Shown: positions 8,783-17,486 of the stretch, piece after piece
How positions within the stretch are numbered: position 1 is the stretch's first letter
How the letters are laid out: each line of letters opens with the position of its first letter
Assembly: GCA_023666665.1 (NCBI GenBank)
Contig: JAMPBN010000001.1
Coordinates: forward strand, 185,346-249,345
Direction of reading: 5' to 3'
Source: Prevotella sp.
GTDB taxonomy: Bacteria > Bacteroidota > Bacteroidia > Bacteroidales > Muribaculaceae
Length of the DNA: 64,000 nt
Notes under the pieces: model-generated
What the model was told of the DNA's origin: nothing
Database searches by the model: none
The model's input: only the letters and a program-made list of their open reading frames with translations
Made by a program: the position numbers and the translations under genes

Positions 8783-9465
8783 AATATTTCGGAGAGTTTG
8801 GTATAAGTTGGGATGGATGCTGATTGAAATTCTTTTGCAGCAATTGATTCTTTACTTTTTACAATTGCTAAGGTTACGTCGGTCATATGCTCAAATGGAT
8901 TGTCGGAATACCCAACCCATTCTATCTGTCCGGAAATTCCAAGGGCCTTAGTTCGCTTTAAAATGGGAGTTACCACCTTAGCTTTACCCTGACCGACCAC
9001 ACGTAGTTTCCATTCTGTTCCGACCAATGTGGCGAAATCTTCAATAAGTTCTTGCAACCCGCAATCAGGTGTTACGTTTCCAAGCCACATTATCATGTTT
9101 TCACCTTTATCAACTGTACGACGAGTGAAAACCGGCATCTTGCGTGGCATTAAAATCATCGGTTCATCACGACCAACGAGTTTAATGGCTGATTCAACCG
9201 ATTTTTGTATTTGCGGGGAATGCAGGTAAATTTCAAACTCTGTTCCCTTGATATGACGAAGCGCACGCGAAAGATTTAGTGACGCGAACAACCCGCTCAT
9301 AGGGCAACTCACAGTTGCAACACCGCTACGCAGCATTCTGCGCAGAATATCTTCATCGCCGGCAGAAATGATCACACCGCATTCCGCTTGTTGGGCGCAG
9401 AGTAGGGCAGTGGTTGATGCCCCTGTCCAAACATATTTATCGGCTGTTATGTGTATTTCAGTCAT
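8779..9465 (-). CDS. Glycosyltransferase-like protein, short
   Basis: 228 residues. The C-terminal half (MWLGNVTPDCGLQELIEDF..., LRVVGQG..., IEWVGYSDN) resembles the nucleotide-sugar-binding Rossmann half of GT-B enzymes. The protein is much shorter than the usual 350-400 residues and lacks a clear E-x7-E motif. It overlaps the next gene upstream (a full GT4 enzyme) by 4 bp and aroQ by 4 bp. It may be a degenerate partner of the neighbouring GT4 enzyme or act on a different acceptor. No signal peptide or membrane segment is visible. Confidence 0.6.
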   Translation of the reverse strand: MTEIHITADKYVWTGASTTALLCAQQAECGVIISAGDEDILRRMLRSGVATVSCPMSGLFASLNLSRALRHIKGTEFEIYLHSPQIQKSVESAIKLVGRDEPMILMPRKMPVFTRRTVDKGENMIMWLGNVTPDCGLQELIEDFATLVGTEWKLRVVGQGKAKVVTPILKRTKALGISGQIEWVGYSDNPFEHMTDVTLAIVKSKESIAAKEFQSASIPTYTKLSEIL

Positions 9466-10511
9466 ATACCCAGAATTTCGGAATAATATTTGATATAGTC
9501 TGCGGCGGTGTTATCCCAAGAGAACATTGCAGCATGCCGCTTCAGCGCCTCAGGATTAAATGGCTCATTCAGCTTTGCATCCAAGAAGGTTGCCATTTTT
9601 TCAGGCTCCAATTCAGTCCAATAGTTGGCAAAGTTTCCACCTACTTCAGGCAGGCTCGTAAGTGTTGACAAAAATACAGGTTTGCCAATGCTCATAGCTT
9701 CCAATGGCGGTAATCCGAAACCCTCGGCTTTAGAAGGGAAAAGAAAAGCGAGGCAATTATAATAAAGCCAGTTTTTTTCTTCCTCACCAACCTTGCCAAG
9801 AATGATGACATTCGGATGCTTTTGTGCAATCTCCTTGAGTTTTGTATCTTTGCAATTTCCGGCAATAACAAGAAGTTGGTCGGGGAGATACTTCATCATC
9901 TCGATAAGCAGCCGCGTATTTTTATACATATCAAGGCTTGAAAGGTGGAGCAAAAATCCATCTTTTATGCTGCCGTCAAGTGTTTTAGGTTTCGTCTGCT
10001 TGCTCGCGTCGGGTGTAGTTACGCCGTTGTAAATCACCTTCGAGGGTTGAGAGTATGGAAAGTGTTCTGACACATCTTCTGCCACAAAACGGGAAATAAA
10101 CGCCAAATGGGTTGCGTATCGCATGCGAGAAACAAAACGCCCCTCAGCGTGGCGATAACTGCGCCCGGTTTTCGTATGGCAGAAATTGATGTCGTGAACG
10201 GTAACCAACTGCTTTCCTATTCCGGGAAGATGCTTTACAGCGCAGATTTGATGAAGTGCGTGAAAGAGGTCACCCTTGACAATTGGCATACGGCGCAGCA
10301 ACTTTGCTTTCAAATCACTGCATTCTATATATTCGGCACCCGAGCCAAAGCAACCAGACATACCCGGCGGCACAATAAAAACAAATTGCATGGTTTTCGG
10401 ACGTTGCTGAACCAAGCGTTTGCAAACCTGAAAAGCATATTCGCGCAGACCGCAAGGAATCAATCCTACGGCCAACGCTTCTATAACAATTCTTTTTGGT
10501 TTTTGGCTCAT
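9462..10511 (-). CDS. Glycosyltransferase family 4-type enzyme
   Basis: 349 residues of GT-B fold. The C-terminal domain carries the retaining GT4 signature [16 protein letters not shown] with Glu263 and Glu271 (E-x7-E), preceded by the [14 protein letters not shown] and [13 protein letters not shown] blocks. It probably transfers a sugar in cell-surface glycan synthesis; donor and acceptor are not predictable. Start and stop overlap trmD and the short glycosyltransferase gene by 4 bp each. Confidence 0.88.
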   Translation of the reverse strand: MSQKPKRIVIEALAVGLIPCGLREYAFQVCKRLVQQRPKTMQFVFIVPPGMSGCFGSGAEYIECSDLKAKLLRRMPIVKGDLFHALHQICAVKHLPGIGKQLVTVHDINFCHTKTGRSYRHAEGRFVSRMRYATHLAFISRFVAEDVSEHFPYSQPSKVIYNGVTTPDASKQTKPKTLDGSIKDGFLLHLSSLDMYKNTRLLIEMMKYLPDQLLVIAGNCKDTKLKEIAQKHPNVIILGKVGEEEKNWLYYNCLAFLFPSKAEGFGLPPLEAMSIGKPVFLSTLTSLPEVGGNFANYWTELEPEKMATFLDAKLNEPFNPEALKRHAAMFSWDNTAADYIKYYSEILGI

Positions 10512-11182
10512 TTCAATAAATCCGGTCGCAATAGTTTAGTGCGCTCAAAGGCTTGCTCCTGCCTCCATTCTGCAATTTTCGCTTCGTGGCCACTCAATAA
10601 TATATCCGGGACTTTCCAGCCGTTGTAGTCAGCGGGGCGGGTATATACAGGAGGAGCAAGGAGATTGTCTTGAAACGAATCGCTCAGAGCGCTCTGCTCA
10701 TCGCCGATCGCACCGGGAATAAGACGCACCATCGCATCGGCTATCACAACTGCCGGGATTTCTCCGCCGGTGAGTACATAGTCGCCTATGCTGATTTCTT
10801 TCGTTACAAGATGTTCGCGAATGCGCCAGTCAATACCTTTGTAATGGCCGCAGAGAATGATGACGTTATTAAGCAACGACAGGCTATTGGCCATTGGCTG
10901 AGTAAGCAATTCGCCGTCGGGGGATGTAAAGATAATCTCATCGTATTCTCTCTCGGCTTTCAAAGCCGCGATGCAACGGTCAACCGGTTCTATCTGCATA
11001 ACCATTCCGGCTTCGCCGCCAAATGGGTAGTCATCAACCTTGCGATGTTTATTGGTGGTGTAGTCGCGAAGATTATGAACGTGAAACTCGACCAATCCTT
11101 TTGTTTGGGCACGCTTGAGTATGGAGCAGTTCAGCGGCGACTCCAGCATTTCAGGCAATACGGTGAGTATATCTATGCGCAT
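10508..11182 (-). CDS. trmD: tRNA (guanine(37)-N1)-methyltransferase TrmD
   Basis: 224 residues. This SPOUT-class enzyme forms m1G37 and prevents +1 frameshifting. It starts [10 protein letters not shown] and has the deep-knot segments [12 protein letters not shown] and [14 protein letters not shown] that bind SAM, plus the C-terminal PxYTRP block (PVYTRPADY). Length is typical. The start overlaps the metK stop by one base (TGATG), coupling SAM synthesis with a SAM user. Confidence 0.97.
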   Translation of the reverse strand: MRIDILTVLPEMLESPLNCSILKRAQTKGLVEFHVHNLRDYTTNKHRKVDDYPFGGEAGMVMQIEPVDRCIAALKAEREYDEIIFTSPDGELLTQPMANSLSLLNNVIILCGHYKGIDWRIREHLVTKEISIGDYVLTGGEIPAVVIADAMVRLIPGAIGDEQSALSDSFQDNLLAPPVYTRPADYNGWKVPDILLSGHEAKIAEWRQEQAFERTKLLRPDLLK

Positions 11183-12447
11183 CAGAGGTTGAAAGCTTTT
11201 TTCAGAGGTTCAACCATATCTTCTTTTTCCCAGGCAAAGAGTTCAACGTCAATCAGACGTTCTTCTTTTTCGTAAGGAGTGTGGAAGCGCTTGGTTATAC
11301 GTTGAGGCTGACGGCCGAAATGTCCGTAAGTAGAAGTTTCGGAATATATCGGCTTGCGCAGACCGAAACGTTGCTCAATGGCGTGGGGACGCATATCAAA
11401 CAGCTCATTTACCTTTGCCGAAATCTCAGCATCTGAGAGATTGACATGTGTCGTTCCATACGTGTTAACATAGAGGCTGACAGGTTTGGCAACACCGATT
11501 GCGTAAGCTACCTGCACGAGGACTTCGTCGGCGATTCCGGCAGCCACGAGGTTCCTGGCAATATGACGGGCGGCATATGCTGCTGAGCGGTCAACCTTTG
11601 AGGGGTCCTTGCCGGAGAAAGCGCCGCCGCCGTGAGCGCCTCGTCCGCCGTATGTGTCAACGATAATTTTTCTACCCGTAAGGCCGGCGTCACCGTGGGG
11701 ACCACCGATAACAAACTTGCCGGTGGGGTTCACGTGGAGAATAATATCGTCAGGATTATAAAGAGCAGCAACTTCGGGCGTAAGTTTTGATAGCGCGCGA
11801 GGTATCAAGATATTGCGCACATCGGCTTCAATTTGTTGCTGCATCTTGGCATCGTCGTTATCGAATTCATCGTGTTGGGTAGAAACTACAATGGTATGAA
11901 TCTTAACCGGGCGGCGGGTTTCGCCGTCATACTCAACCGTTACTTGACTTTTGGAGTCAGGACGCAGATAAGTCATTTCTTTGCCCTCGTTGCGGATAGC
12001 GCTAAGCTCGTGAAGAATACGGTGGCTGAGTTCAAGGGTAAGAGGCATACGGTTGGCAGTTTCATTTACTGCATAACCGAACATCATACCTTGATCGCCT
12101 GCACCTTGTTCTGACTCTTCTTCGCGTTCCACACCTCGGTTAATGTCTACACTCTGTTCATGGAGAGCAGACAGCAATCCGCACGCATCTGCATCAAATT
12201 TCAGTTCGGAGCGGTTATAGCCAATCTTGCGGATAACGTTTCTTACAACGTCGTGCAAATCAACGTAAGCATTGCTTTTAACCTCGCCGGCAATCACTAC
12301 CTGTCCGGTAGTAACCAAGGTTTCGCAGCCTACTTTGCTGTTGGGGTCGTAAGCAAGAAATTGATCGAGAATGGCATCAGAGATTTGGTCGGCCACTTTG
12401 TCGGGATGTCCCTCGGAGACCGATTCGCTTGTAAACAAATAGTTCAT
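11182..12447 (-). CDS. metK: S-adenosylmethionine synthetase
   Basis: 421 residues. It makes SAM from methionine and ATP. Motifs are [18 protein letters not shown] (HPDK at 14-17), the GAGDQG hexapeptide (here [14 protein letters not shown]) and the P-loop-like [19 protein letters not shown]. The 73-bp leader separating it from the FKBP gene holds a GGTGG/CCACC hairpin (12481-12510), but I do not recognise any known SAM riboswitch class there. It is followed directly by trmD. Confidence 0.98.
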   Translation of the reverse strand: MNYLFTSESVSEGHPDKVADQISDAILDQFLAYDPNSKVGCETLVTTGQVVIAGEVKSNAYVDLHDVVRNVIRKIGYNRSELKFDADACGLLSALHEQSVDINRGVEREEESEQGAGDQGMMFGYAVNETANRMPLTLELSHRILHELSAIRNEGKEMTYLRPDSKSQVTVEYDGETRRPVKIHTIVVSTQHDEFDNDDAKMQQQIEADVRNILIPRALSKLTPEVAALYNPDDIILHVNPTGKFVIGGPHGDAGLTGRKIIVDTYGGRGAHGGGAFSGKDPSKVDRSAAYAARHIARNLVAAGIADEVLVQVAYAIGVAKPVSLYVNTYGTTHVNLSDAEISAKVNELFDMRPHAIEQRFGLRKPIYSETSTYGHFGRQPQRITKRFHTPYEKEERLIDVELFAWEKEDMVEPLKKAFNL

Positions 12448-12520
12448 TTTGTTTTAGGGGTTTTTAGCATTTTTTATTATGGTGGTTGCAAGCAGACAAA
12501 TTTGTCCACCTCTTTTTTGT

Positions 12521-13054
12521 CTATTCAGGACGCAGTTCGTATGTCGGCACGTCACGAAGCTCCAGCTCAAACCTGAGATTGGAGAATGGAGGAACCGAAC
12601 CTGATGCGTTTGAACCATAGCCCGCTTCATAGGGAACTATCAGCTCAACTTTGTCACCTACATGCATCTGCTCGAGGGCAATTACCCAGCCGTCAATTAG
12701 TCCGGAAGGTTTCAACGTGGTAACGCTGTCGGTCAGAGCATATGTGGAGTCAAAGGGAGTGTCGTCACACAGCCAGCCCTTATACTTCACCAGGATGCTT
12801 GATGTGTAGAGTGGGGTGAGATTGCCTGATGTCTCGGTAGTATCATTAAGCCAACGCATCAAAACGCTAATCTCATCGTTCCACTTCGGGGTTACTTTTG
12901 TATATTTGCCGTCAATGGTTTGTTCACGCAGCCATTCATCATTGACTCCGCGCCATTTTTCGTATTCGTCCCAAAGCTTTTCGTAGTCGGTTTTCTGACA
13001 GGAGCTGAAACCGGCTACCAGAGCGAGGGCTATAAAGGGCTTTAAGAGTTTCAT
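12521..13054 (-). CDS. FKBP-type peptidyl-prolyl isomerase lipoprotein
   Basis: 177 residues with a signal peptide and lipobox FSSC (Cys19). The C-terminal domain shows the FKBP pattern: VLVKYKGWL-like strand, LIDGWVIALEQMHVGDKVELIVP, YEAGYG and LRFELELRDV. It is a probable periplasmic or outer-membrane folding catalyst. Catalytic activity is not certain because the FK506-pocket aromatic residues are only partly matched. The start overlaps the lemA stop by one base. Confidence 0.85.
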   Translation of the reverse strand: MKLLKPFIALALVAGFSSCQKTDYEKLWDEYEKWRGVNDEWLREQTIDGKYTKVTPKWNDEISVLMRWLNDTTETSGNLTPLYTSSILVKYKGWLCDDTPFDSTYALTDSVTTLKPSGLIDGWVIALEQMHVGDKVELIVPYEAGYGSNASGSVPPFSNLRFELELRDVPTYELRPE

Positions 13055-13647
13055 CAGAAGCTAACTCGGGGTGCTTGGTCAGCGCCTTCGGCTGATTGGA
13101 AATAAGGTTTCTTTTGGAAGCCGAAGAATCCGGCAAAGATGTTGGTGGGGAAGAGTGATACTTGAGTGTTGTATTCGCGCGCCACCTCATTATAATCTCT
13201 GCGGGCGGTTTGAATGCGGTTTTCCGTCCCGGCGAGTTCATCCTGGAAACGCATGAAGTTTTCGTTGGCCTTCAGTTCGGGATAAGCCTCGCTGACTGCA
13301 AGCAGTGATTTCAGAGCCCCGGAGAGCTCGTTTTGGGCTTGGGTATATTTCTGCAGAGTGGCTTCGTCGAGGTCATCGATGTTGATAGACATACTGCCAA
13401 CTTTTGCGCGGGCCTCCGTTACGGCTTCGAGGGTGGAGGATTCGTGTTCGGCGTAGCCTTTGACCGTAGCTTCCAAGTTGGGAATAAGGTCGGCACGGCG
13501 TTGATATTGCGTTTCAACGTTGCTCCAGGCGCTTTCGACGTTTTGAAGCTGCCGGGTCATTGAGTTATACTTGCTGCATCCCATACCACAGAACAGAACT
13601 ACTATGGCAATCAGAGCAACGGCGAGTATTGTAAGAGCTTTTTTCAT
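13054..13647 (-). CDS. lemA: LemA family membrane-anchored protein
   Basis: 197 residues. A single N-terminal membrane segment (about 4-24) is followed by helical hairpins with the LemA signature VESAWSNVETQYQRRADLIPNL and the FQDELAGTENRIQTARRDYNE repeat. The cytosolic or periplasmic role of LemA proteins is not settled. The gene overlaps glyS by 4 bp upstream and the FKBP gene by 1 bp downstream. Confidence 0.93.
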   Translation of the reverse strand: MKKALTILAVALIAIVVLFCGMGCSKYNSMTRQLQNVESAWSNVETQYQRRADLIPNLEATVKGYAEHESSTLEAVTEARAKVGSMSINIDDLDEATLQKYTQAQNELSGALKSLLAVSEAYPELKANENFMRFQDELAGTENRIQTARRDYNEVAREYNTQVSLFPTNIFAGFFGFQKKPYFQSAEGADQAPRVSF

Positions 13648-15188
13648 TTGAGTTTACGGAGTAATGTGTTAATGCTTACGCGGTCGTGAATGAGCTTGTG
13701 GAGGTCGTCAATATTAACGCGTGTTTGCTCCATTGAGTCGCGTTCGCGCAGGGTTACGGTGTTGTCTTCGAGCGTTTGATGATCTACGGTGATGCAGAAA
13801 GGTGTGCCGATGGCATCCTGGCGGCGGTAACGTTTGCCGATTGAGTCCTTCTCATCGTAGTGGGTCGAGAAGTCAAACTTCAGTTCGTTGACGATTTCTC
13901 GAGCCTTTTCTGGCAGACCATCTTTCTTAACCAGCGGCATAACGGCACACTTAACCGGAGCAAGAGGCGCGGGCAAGTGGAGAACCACACGCTTGTCGCC
14001 ACCCTCGAGCTGCTGCTCCTCATAGCTTGAGCAAAGCACGCTCAGGAACATACGGTCAACGCCGATTGAAGTTTCAATTACATAAGGAGTGTAGCTTTCG
14101 TTGAGTTCGGGGTCAAAGTATTTGATGTTCTTGCCCGAGAACTTCTCGTGCTGGCTAAGGTCGAAGTTGGTGCGGGAGTGTATGCCTTCCACTTCTTTAA
14201 AGCCGAACGGCATCTGAAACTCAATGTCGGTAGCAGCGTTGGCATAGTGGGCGAGCTTTTCGTGGTCGTGGTAGCGATATTTTTCGTCACCGAGTCCGAG
14301 GGCTTTGTGCCATTTCAAGCGGAATTCTTTCCAAGTTTGGAACCATTTCAGTTCCTCGCCGGGGCGAACGAAAAATTGCATCTCCATCTGCTCAAATTCG
14401 CGCATACGGAAAATGAACTGACGCGCCACGATTTCGTTGCGGAAAGCCTTACCAATCTGAGCGATACCGAACGGAATGCGCATACGTCCGGTTTTCTGCA
14501 CGTTAAGGAAGTTCACGAAGATACCTTGGGCGGTTTCGGGGCGGAGATATACGGTCATAGCGCCGTCGGCGGTGGAGCCCATCTCGGTTTTGAACATCAG
14601 GTTGAATTGGCGCACTTCTGTCCAGTTGCGGGTGCCGGAAATCGGGCAAACAATCTCGCGGTCAATGATGATTTGGCGCAGTTCATCGAGGTTATTGTCG
14701 TTCATCGCCTTGGAGAAGCGCTCGTGGAGCTGTTCGCGTTCCTCGGCAATCTGGGCAACGCGAGGGTTGGTTTGGCGATACAGAGCTTCGTCGAAACTCT
14801 CGCCGAAACGCTTGCGGGCTTTGGCCACTTCCTTTTCGATTTTGTCGTCAATCTTGGCGATGTCTTCTTCAATGAGCACGTCGGCGCGATAGCGCTTTTT
14901 GCTGTCGCGGTTGTCAATCAGAGGGTCATTGAATGCGTCAACGTGGCCCGAAGCTTTCCAAATTGTCGGGTGCATGAAGATTGCGGAGTCGATGCCCACA
15001 ATGTTTTCATGCAGCAGCGTCATGGCGTCCCACCAGTAACGCTTGATGTTGTTTTTCAGTTCTACGCCATTTTGGCCGTAGTCGTAAACGGCTGAAAGGC
15101 CGTCATATATCTCGCTGGAGGGGAACACGAAACCATATTCCTTAGCGTGTGAAACGATTTTCTTAAATACGTCGTCTTGTTGTGCCAT
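13644..15188 (-). CDS. glyS: Glycyl-tRNA synthetase, eukaryote-type alpha2
   Basis: 514 residues, class II aaRS that charges tRNA-Gly. It is the single-chain dimeric type: class II motifs are seen in the GIFVNF and FRNEI-ARQ blocks (motif 2) and the VIETSIGVDR region (motif 3), and a C-terminal anticodon-binding domain begins at about residue 410. It is unrelated in architecture to the glyQ/glyS tetramer. A -7 element TAAATTTG lies 38 bp upstream (15226-15233), so it probably has its own promoter and starts the downstream run. Confidence 0.96.
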   Translation of the reverse strand: MAQQDDVFKKIVSHAKEYGFVFPSSEIYDGLSAVYDYGQNGVELKNNIKRYWWDAMTLLHENIVGIDSAIFMHPTIWKASGHVDAFNDPLIDNRDSKKRYRADVLIEEDIAKIDDKIEKEVAKARKRFGESFDEALYRQTNPRVAQIAEEREQLHERFSKAMNDNNLDELRQIIIDREIVCPISGTRNWTEVRQFNLMFKTEMGSTADGAMTVYLRPETAQGIFVNFLNVQKTGRMRIPFGIAQIGKAFRNEIVARQFIFRMREFEQMEMQFFVRPGEELKWFQTWKEFRLKWHKALGLGDEKYRYHDHEKLAHYANAATDIEFQMPFGFKEVEGIHSRTNFDLSQHEKFSGKNIKYFDPELNESYTPYVIETSIGVDRMFLSVLCSSYEEQQLEGGDKRVVLHLPAPLAPVKCAVMPLVKKDGLPEKAREIVNELKFDFSTHYDEKDSIGKRYRRQDAIGTPFCITVDHQTLEDNTVTLRERDSMEQTRVNIDDLHKLIHDRVSINTLLRKLK

Positions 15189-15225
15189 AATTATTTAGCA
15201 AAATGTTTATATACTTTCTAAGCCG

Positions 15226-15233
15226 CAAATTTA
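15226..15233 (-). promoter_or_regulatory. -7 promoter element of glyS
   Basis: TAAATTTG on the minus strand, matching the Bacteroidales TAnnTTTG consensus, 38 bp before the glyS ATG. The -33 region is weak (a TTGG with about 22 bp spacing). Confidence 0.55.
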
Positions 15234-15272
15234 CGAATTTTTCGGCAATTACCGACCAATTTTGCAAGAAAT

Positions 15273-15374
15273 TTACAACGCCTCATGAAACATCGCCAGC
15301 GAATCAATCGCCGTATGTGCCGCCGCTATCTGAGCAAGCAAAGAAAGAATAGCACTGAGAAGAAAGGTTTTCAT
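15273..15374 (-). CDS. Possible 33-residue exported peptide downstream of umuC
   Basis: ATG at 15372-15374 to TAA at 15273-15275. The translation starts MKTFLLSAILSLLAQIAAAH, a textbook signal-peptide shape (Lys, hydrophobic stretch, small residues AAA), followed by only about 13 residues. It begins 14 bp after the umuC stop on the same strand and so would be the third gene of the umuDC transcript. No homologue is known to me. It could be a real small membrane or exported peptide or a chance open frame; the signal-like composition is the only evidence. Confidence 0.35.
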   Translation of the reverse strand: MKTFLLSAILSLLAQIAAAHTAIDSLAMFHEAL

Positions 15375-15388
15375 GGCTAGAGAGGTGT

Positions 15389-16633
15389 TTAGACTTTGAT
15401 GAGGAGGATGCCGTCGGAAGAGTGTTCGCAGCTTGTGAAGGGGGTAAGGCCGGAGTCCATGGAGGCGACGTGGACGGCGTTGTGAGTCGTTGGTGTGGAG
15501 TTTATGCGATCCATAGCTTCCATGAGCTTGCGTTTCTTTTCGTAGTCTTCGCGGTTAGCAAAGAGTGATTGTGTCACTGCATCTTGCGGCACGCAGCGTA
15601 TTGCGGTAACGCCGGCCTTTTTATAGCCATAGCCGAGGCGAAACACTTTTTCAAGCGCTTGCTGCGAGATTTTAACAATCTCGGCAGTCACGGATGTTGG
15701 GTCGCTCAACCGTAACTCGAATTCATTGAAATATTGCGGTTGATTGGCGTGGAAGCGATTGGTGGCTACAAATACCTGTATTGTCTCGGCTACAAGGCCA
15801 TGGCGGCGCAGACGTCTGGCAACGGAAGACGCATGTGTGGCAATAACTTGCTGCAACTGTTCGAGCTCAAACAGATCGGTTTTGAATGAACTTGACGCTG
15901 TAACGGTGCGTCGTGGCGGCGGAACAATCTCTTGTGTTATACATGCATCTCCGTTGAGCTCGCGCCACATACGGTGACCCACTATGTTAAAGAGTTCTTT
16001 GACCGTAGCTTCAGGTAAGTCGGCAAGTTGCAGAGCCGTGGTTATCCCTTGACGAATCAACTTAGGCGTATTGCGCCGCCCTACGCCCCAAACGTCGGAT
16101 ATTTCAGTCATCGACAAGGCTTTGCGGCGCTTTTCATCAGTGTCAATAACGCAGCAGCTCTTATAACCGGGATATTTTTTGGCGAAGCGGGCAGCAATCT
16201 TTGCAAGAGTTTTTGTTGGCGCAAAACCGAGCGACACGGGGATGCCGGTATTGCGACGAACTATCCGGGCTACAAGTTGGCCGAACTCGGAGAAATTCCC
16301 AATATCCGCAGCCGGAAAGAGAAACGCCTCATCTATGGAGTAGATTTCTATGGAGTCCATAAACGAGCGCAGGGTCATCATAACGCGCTGCGACATATCA
16401 CCATACATACGGTGATTCCCGGATAGAATTGCAACACTGTTGGCCTCGGCCTTATCCTTGATTTTGAAATAGGGATCACCGCGCTTAAAGCCGAGGGCCT
16501 TGGCCTCATTGCTCAGCGCGACGGCACACCCATCGTTATTGCTCAACACAATAACCGGTCGGTCGAGCAAGTCGGGACGATAAACCCTCTCACACGAAAC
16601 GAAGAAATTATTGCAGTCGCAAAGTCCTATCAT
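15389..16633 (-). CDS. umuC: Y-family translesion DNA polymerase, UmuC-like
   Basis: 414 residues. The catalytic carboxylates are in LCDCNNFF (Asp6) and YSIDEAFLF (Asp101/Glu102). SNNDGCAVALSNEAKALG is the finger motif, and a C-terminal little-finger domain follows from about residue 230. With UmuD it would form a polymerase V-type error-prone complex. The start overlaps the umuD stop by 4 bp. Confidence 0.93.
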   Translation of the reverse strand: MIGLCDCNNFFVSCERVYRPDLLDRPVIVLSNNDGCAVALSNEAKALGFKRGDPYFKIKDKAEANSVAILSGNHRMYGDMSQRVMMTLRSFMDSIEIYSIDEAFLFPAADIGNFSEFGQLVARIVRRNTGIPVSLGFAPTKTLAKIAARFAKKYPGYKSCCVIDTDEKRRKALSMTEISDVWGVGRRNTPKLIRQGITTALQLADLPEATVKELFNIVGHRMWRELNGDACITQEIVPPPRRTVTASSSFKTDLFELEQLQQVIATHASSVARRLRRHGLVAETIQVFVATNRFHANQPQYFNEFELRLSDPTSVTAEIVKISQQALEKVFRLGYGYKKAGVTAIRCVPQDAVTQSLFANREDYEKKRKLMEAMDRINSTPTTHNAVHVASMDSGLTPFTSCEHSSDGILLIKV

Positions 16634-17073
16634 TTATGACGACGACGGTTTGGCTTAATGGTGTAGAGCACCACTCCCCAAACCATAAATTCGTTTTCGG
16701 TGGTAACTTCTATGGGTGAATAGTTGCGGTTAGATGGCATCAGGTAGAGTTTTTGCGACTTGCGGTCGAGCTTAAAGCGTTTGAGGGTAAATTCACCCTC
16801 AAGGCAACAAACTGCCAGATCACCGTCTTCCGGCTCAATTGACTTGTCAATGACGAGAATATCGCCCTCGGTAATACCTTCTTCCTGCATTGAATCACCA
16901 ACGACGCGGCCATAAAACGTTGAGGCCGGATGTTGAATCAGGTCTTTGTTCAGGTCAATGGTTTCGCCTGCATAATCTTGTGCGGGGCTTGGGAAACCGG
17001 CGTGTATGCCGCCATCGGCATATTCCAGCTCGAGTTCCGTTTCAGTATTTGCACTATATATCTCCAAATCCAT
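16630..17073 (-). CDS. umuD: UmuD-like S24 autoprotease subunit
   Basis: 147 residues. The predicted self-cleavage site is Ala25-Gly26 in IHAGFPSPAQDY, equivalent to the Cys-Gly site of E. coli UmuD. The Ser61 nucleophile is in VVGDSMQEEG and Lys98 in GEFTLKRF. There is no DNA-binding domain, which separates it from LexA. A -7 box (TACCTTTG, 17078-17085) ends only 5 bp before the ATG, so the transcript may be leaderless. No recognisable LexA box was seen upstream. Confidence 0.93.
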   Translation of the reverse strand: MDLEIYSANTETELELEYADGGIHAGFPSPAQDYAGETIDLNKDLIQHPASTFYGRVVGDSMQEEGITEGDILVIDKSIEPEDGDLAVCCLEGEFTLKRFKLDRKSQKLYLMPSNRNYSPIEVTTENEFMVWGVVLYTIKPNRRRHK

Positions 17074-17077
17074 ATTG

Positions 17078-17085
17078 CAAAGGTA
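17078..17085 (-). promoter_or_regulatory. -7 promoter element of umuDC
   Basis: TACCTTTG on the minus strand, matching TAnnTTTG. A poor -33 region fits a regulated promoter. Confidence 0.5.
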
Positions 17086-17138
17086 CTAAATTTCCGTCAA
17101 AAATTTATCGAGAGTGTGTAAAATTCAGTTTTTTATCG

Positions 17139-17146
17139 TAACTTTG
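17139..17146 (+). promoter_or_regulatory. -7 promoter element of the cobalamin-riboswitch operon
   Basis: TAACTTTG placed so that transcription would begin at about 17152, exactly where the P1 stem of the riboswitch starts. The -33 position has only TGTG/GTGT. Confidence 0.6.
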
Positions 17147-17151
17147 CACCC

Positions 17152-17329
17152 GTTATGGTTGCAATGCCGTGAAGAGTCGCGGATTAATGCATTAAAAGGG
17201 AATCGGGTGAAAATCCCGAACAGTACCCGCTGCTGTAAGTTCCATTTATAAAGAAAGCGCATAAGTCATTGGAGAGTATTTCTCTGAGAAGACGCGGTTT
17301 CCGGAACAAGTCAGAAGACCTGCCATAAC
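17152..17329 (+). ncRNA. Cobalamin (adenosylcobalamin-type) riboswitch
   Basis: The closing P1 stem pairs GTTATGG (17152-17158) with CCATAAC (17323-17329). Conserved core blocks are AAAAGGGAATCGGGTGAAAATCCC, then ACAGTACCCGCTGCTGTAAG, and the 3' B12-box-type AGTCAGAAGACCTGCC. Binding of cobalamin should lower expression of the BtuB-like receptor and the five genes behind it. Roughly 157 bases separate P1 from the receptor start and hold the expression platform. Confidence 0.93.
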
Positions 17330-17486
17330 AGCATTTTTGATTGGCCTGCGGGACTATGGGCATTAATCTGATTCGACAATCCTCATTGTCACACTCATTC
17401 ATATAATCCGTGAGTGAGGAGCAGATAGTCTTATAGATTCAGTAAGCACTAATCAAGAGTGTTTACGGATTTATTAATAACATTCA
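17330..17486 (+). promoter_or_regulatory. Riboswitch expression platform with start-proximal hairpin
   Basis: Two hairpins are visible. One is CACTCA/TGAGTG (about 17392-17416). The stronger has a 9-bp stem, 17442-17450 with 17458-17466, one G-U pair and a 7-base loop, ending 20 bases before the ATG at 17487. There is no T-run, so translation control rather than termination seems likelier. This is inference. Confidence 0.4.

Noticed and set aside
12448-12520. A SAM riboswitch in the metK leader
   Set aside because: Only a GGTGG/CCACC hairpin with an internal GACAAATTTGTC is present. The conserved cores of known SAM riboswitch classes are not recognisable, and the T-run is on the strand without a gene.
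14148-15095. A 315-codon plus-strand frame opposite glyS
   Set aside because: It lies wholly antisense to a confirmed glycyl-tRNA synthetase, and its product resembles no protein family; it is a codon-usage shadow.
17074-17140. A LexA operator before umuDC
   Set aside because: No clear inverted repeat was found between the umuD start and the riboswitch promoter, and the Bacteroidales LexA site is not known to me with certainty.
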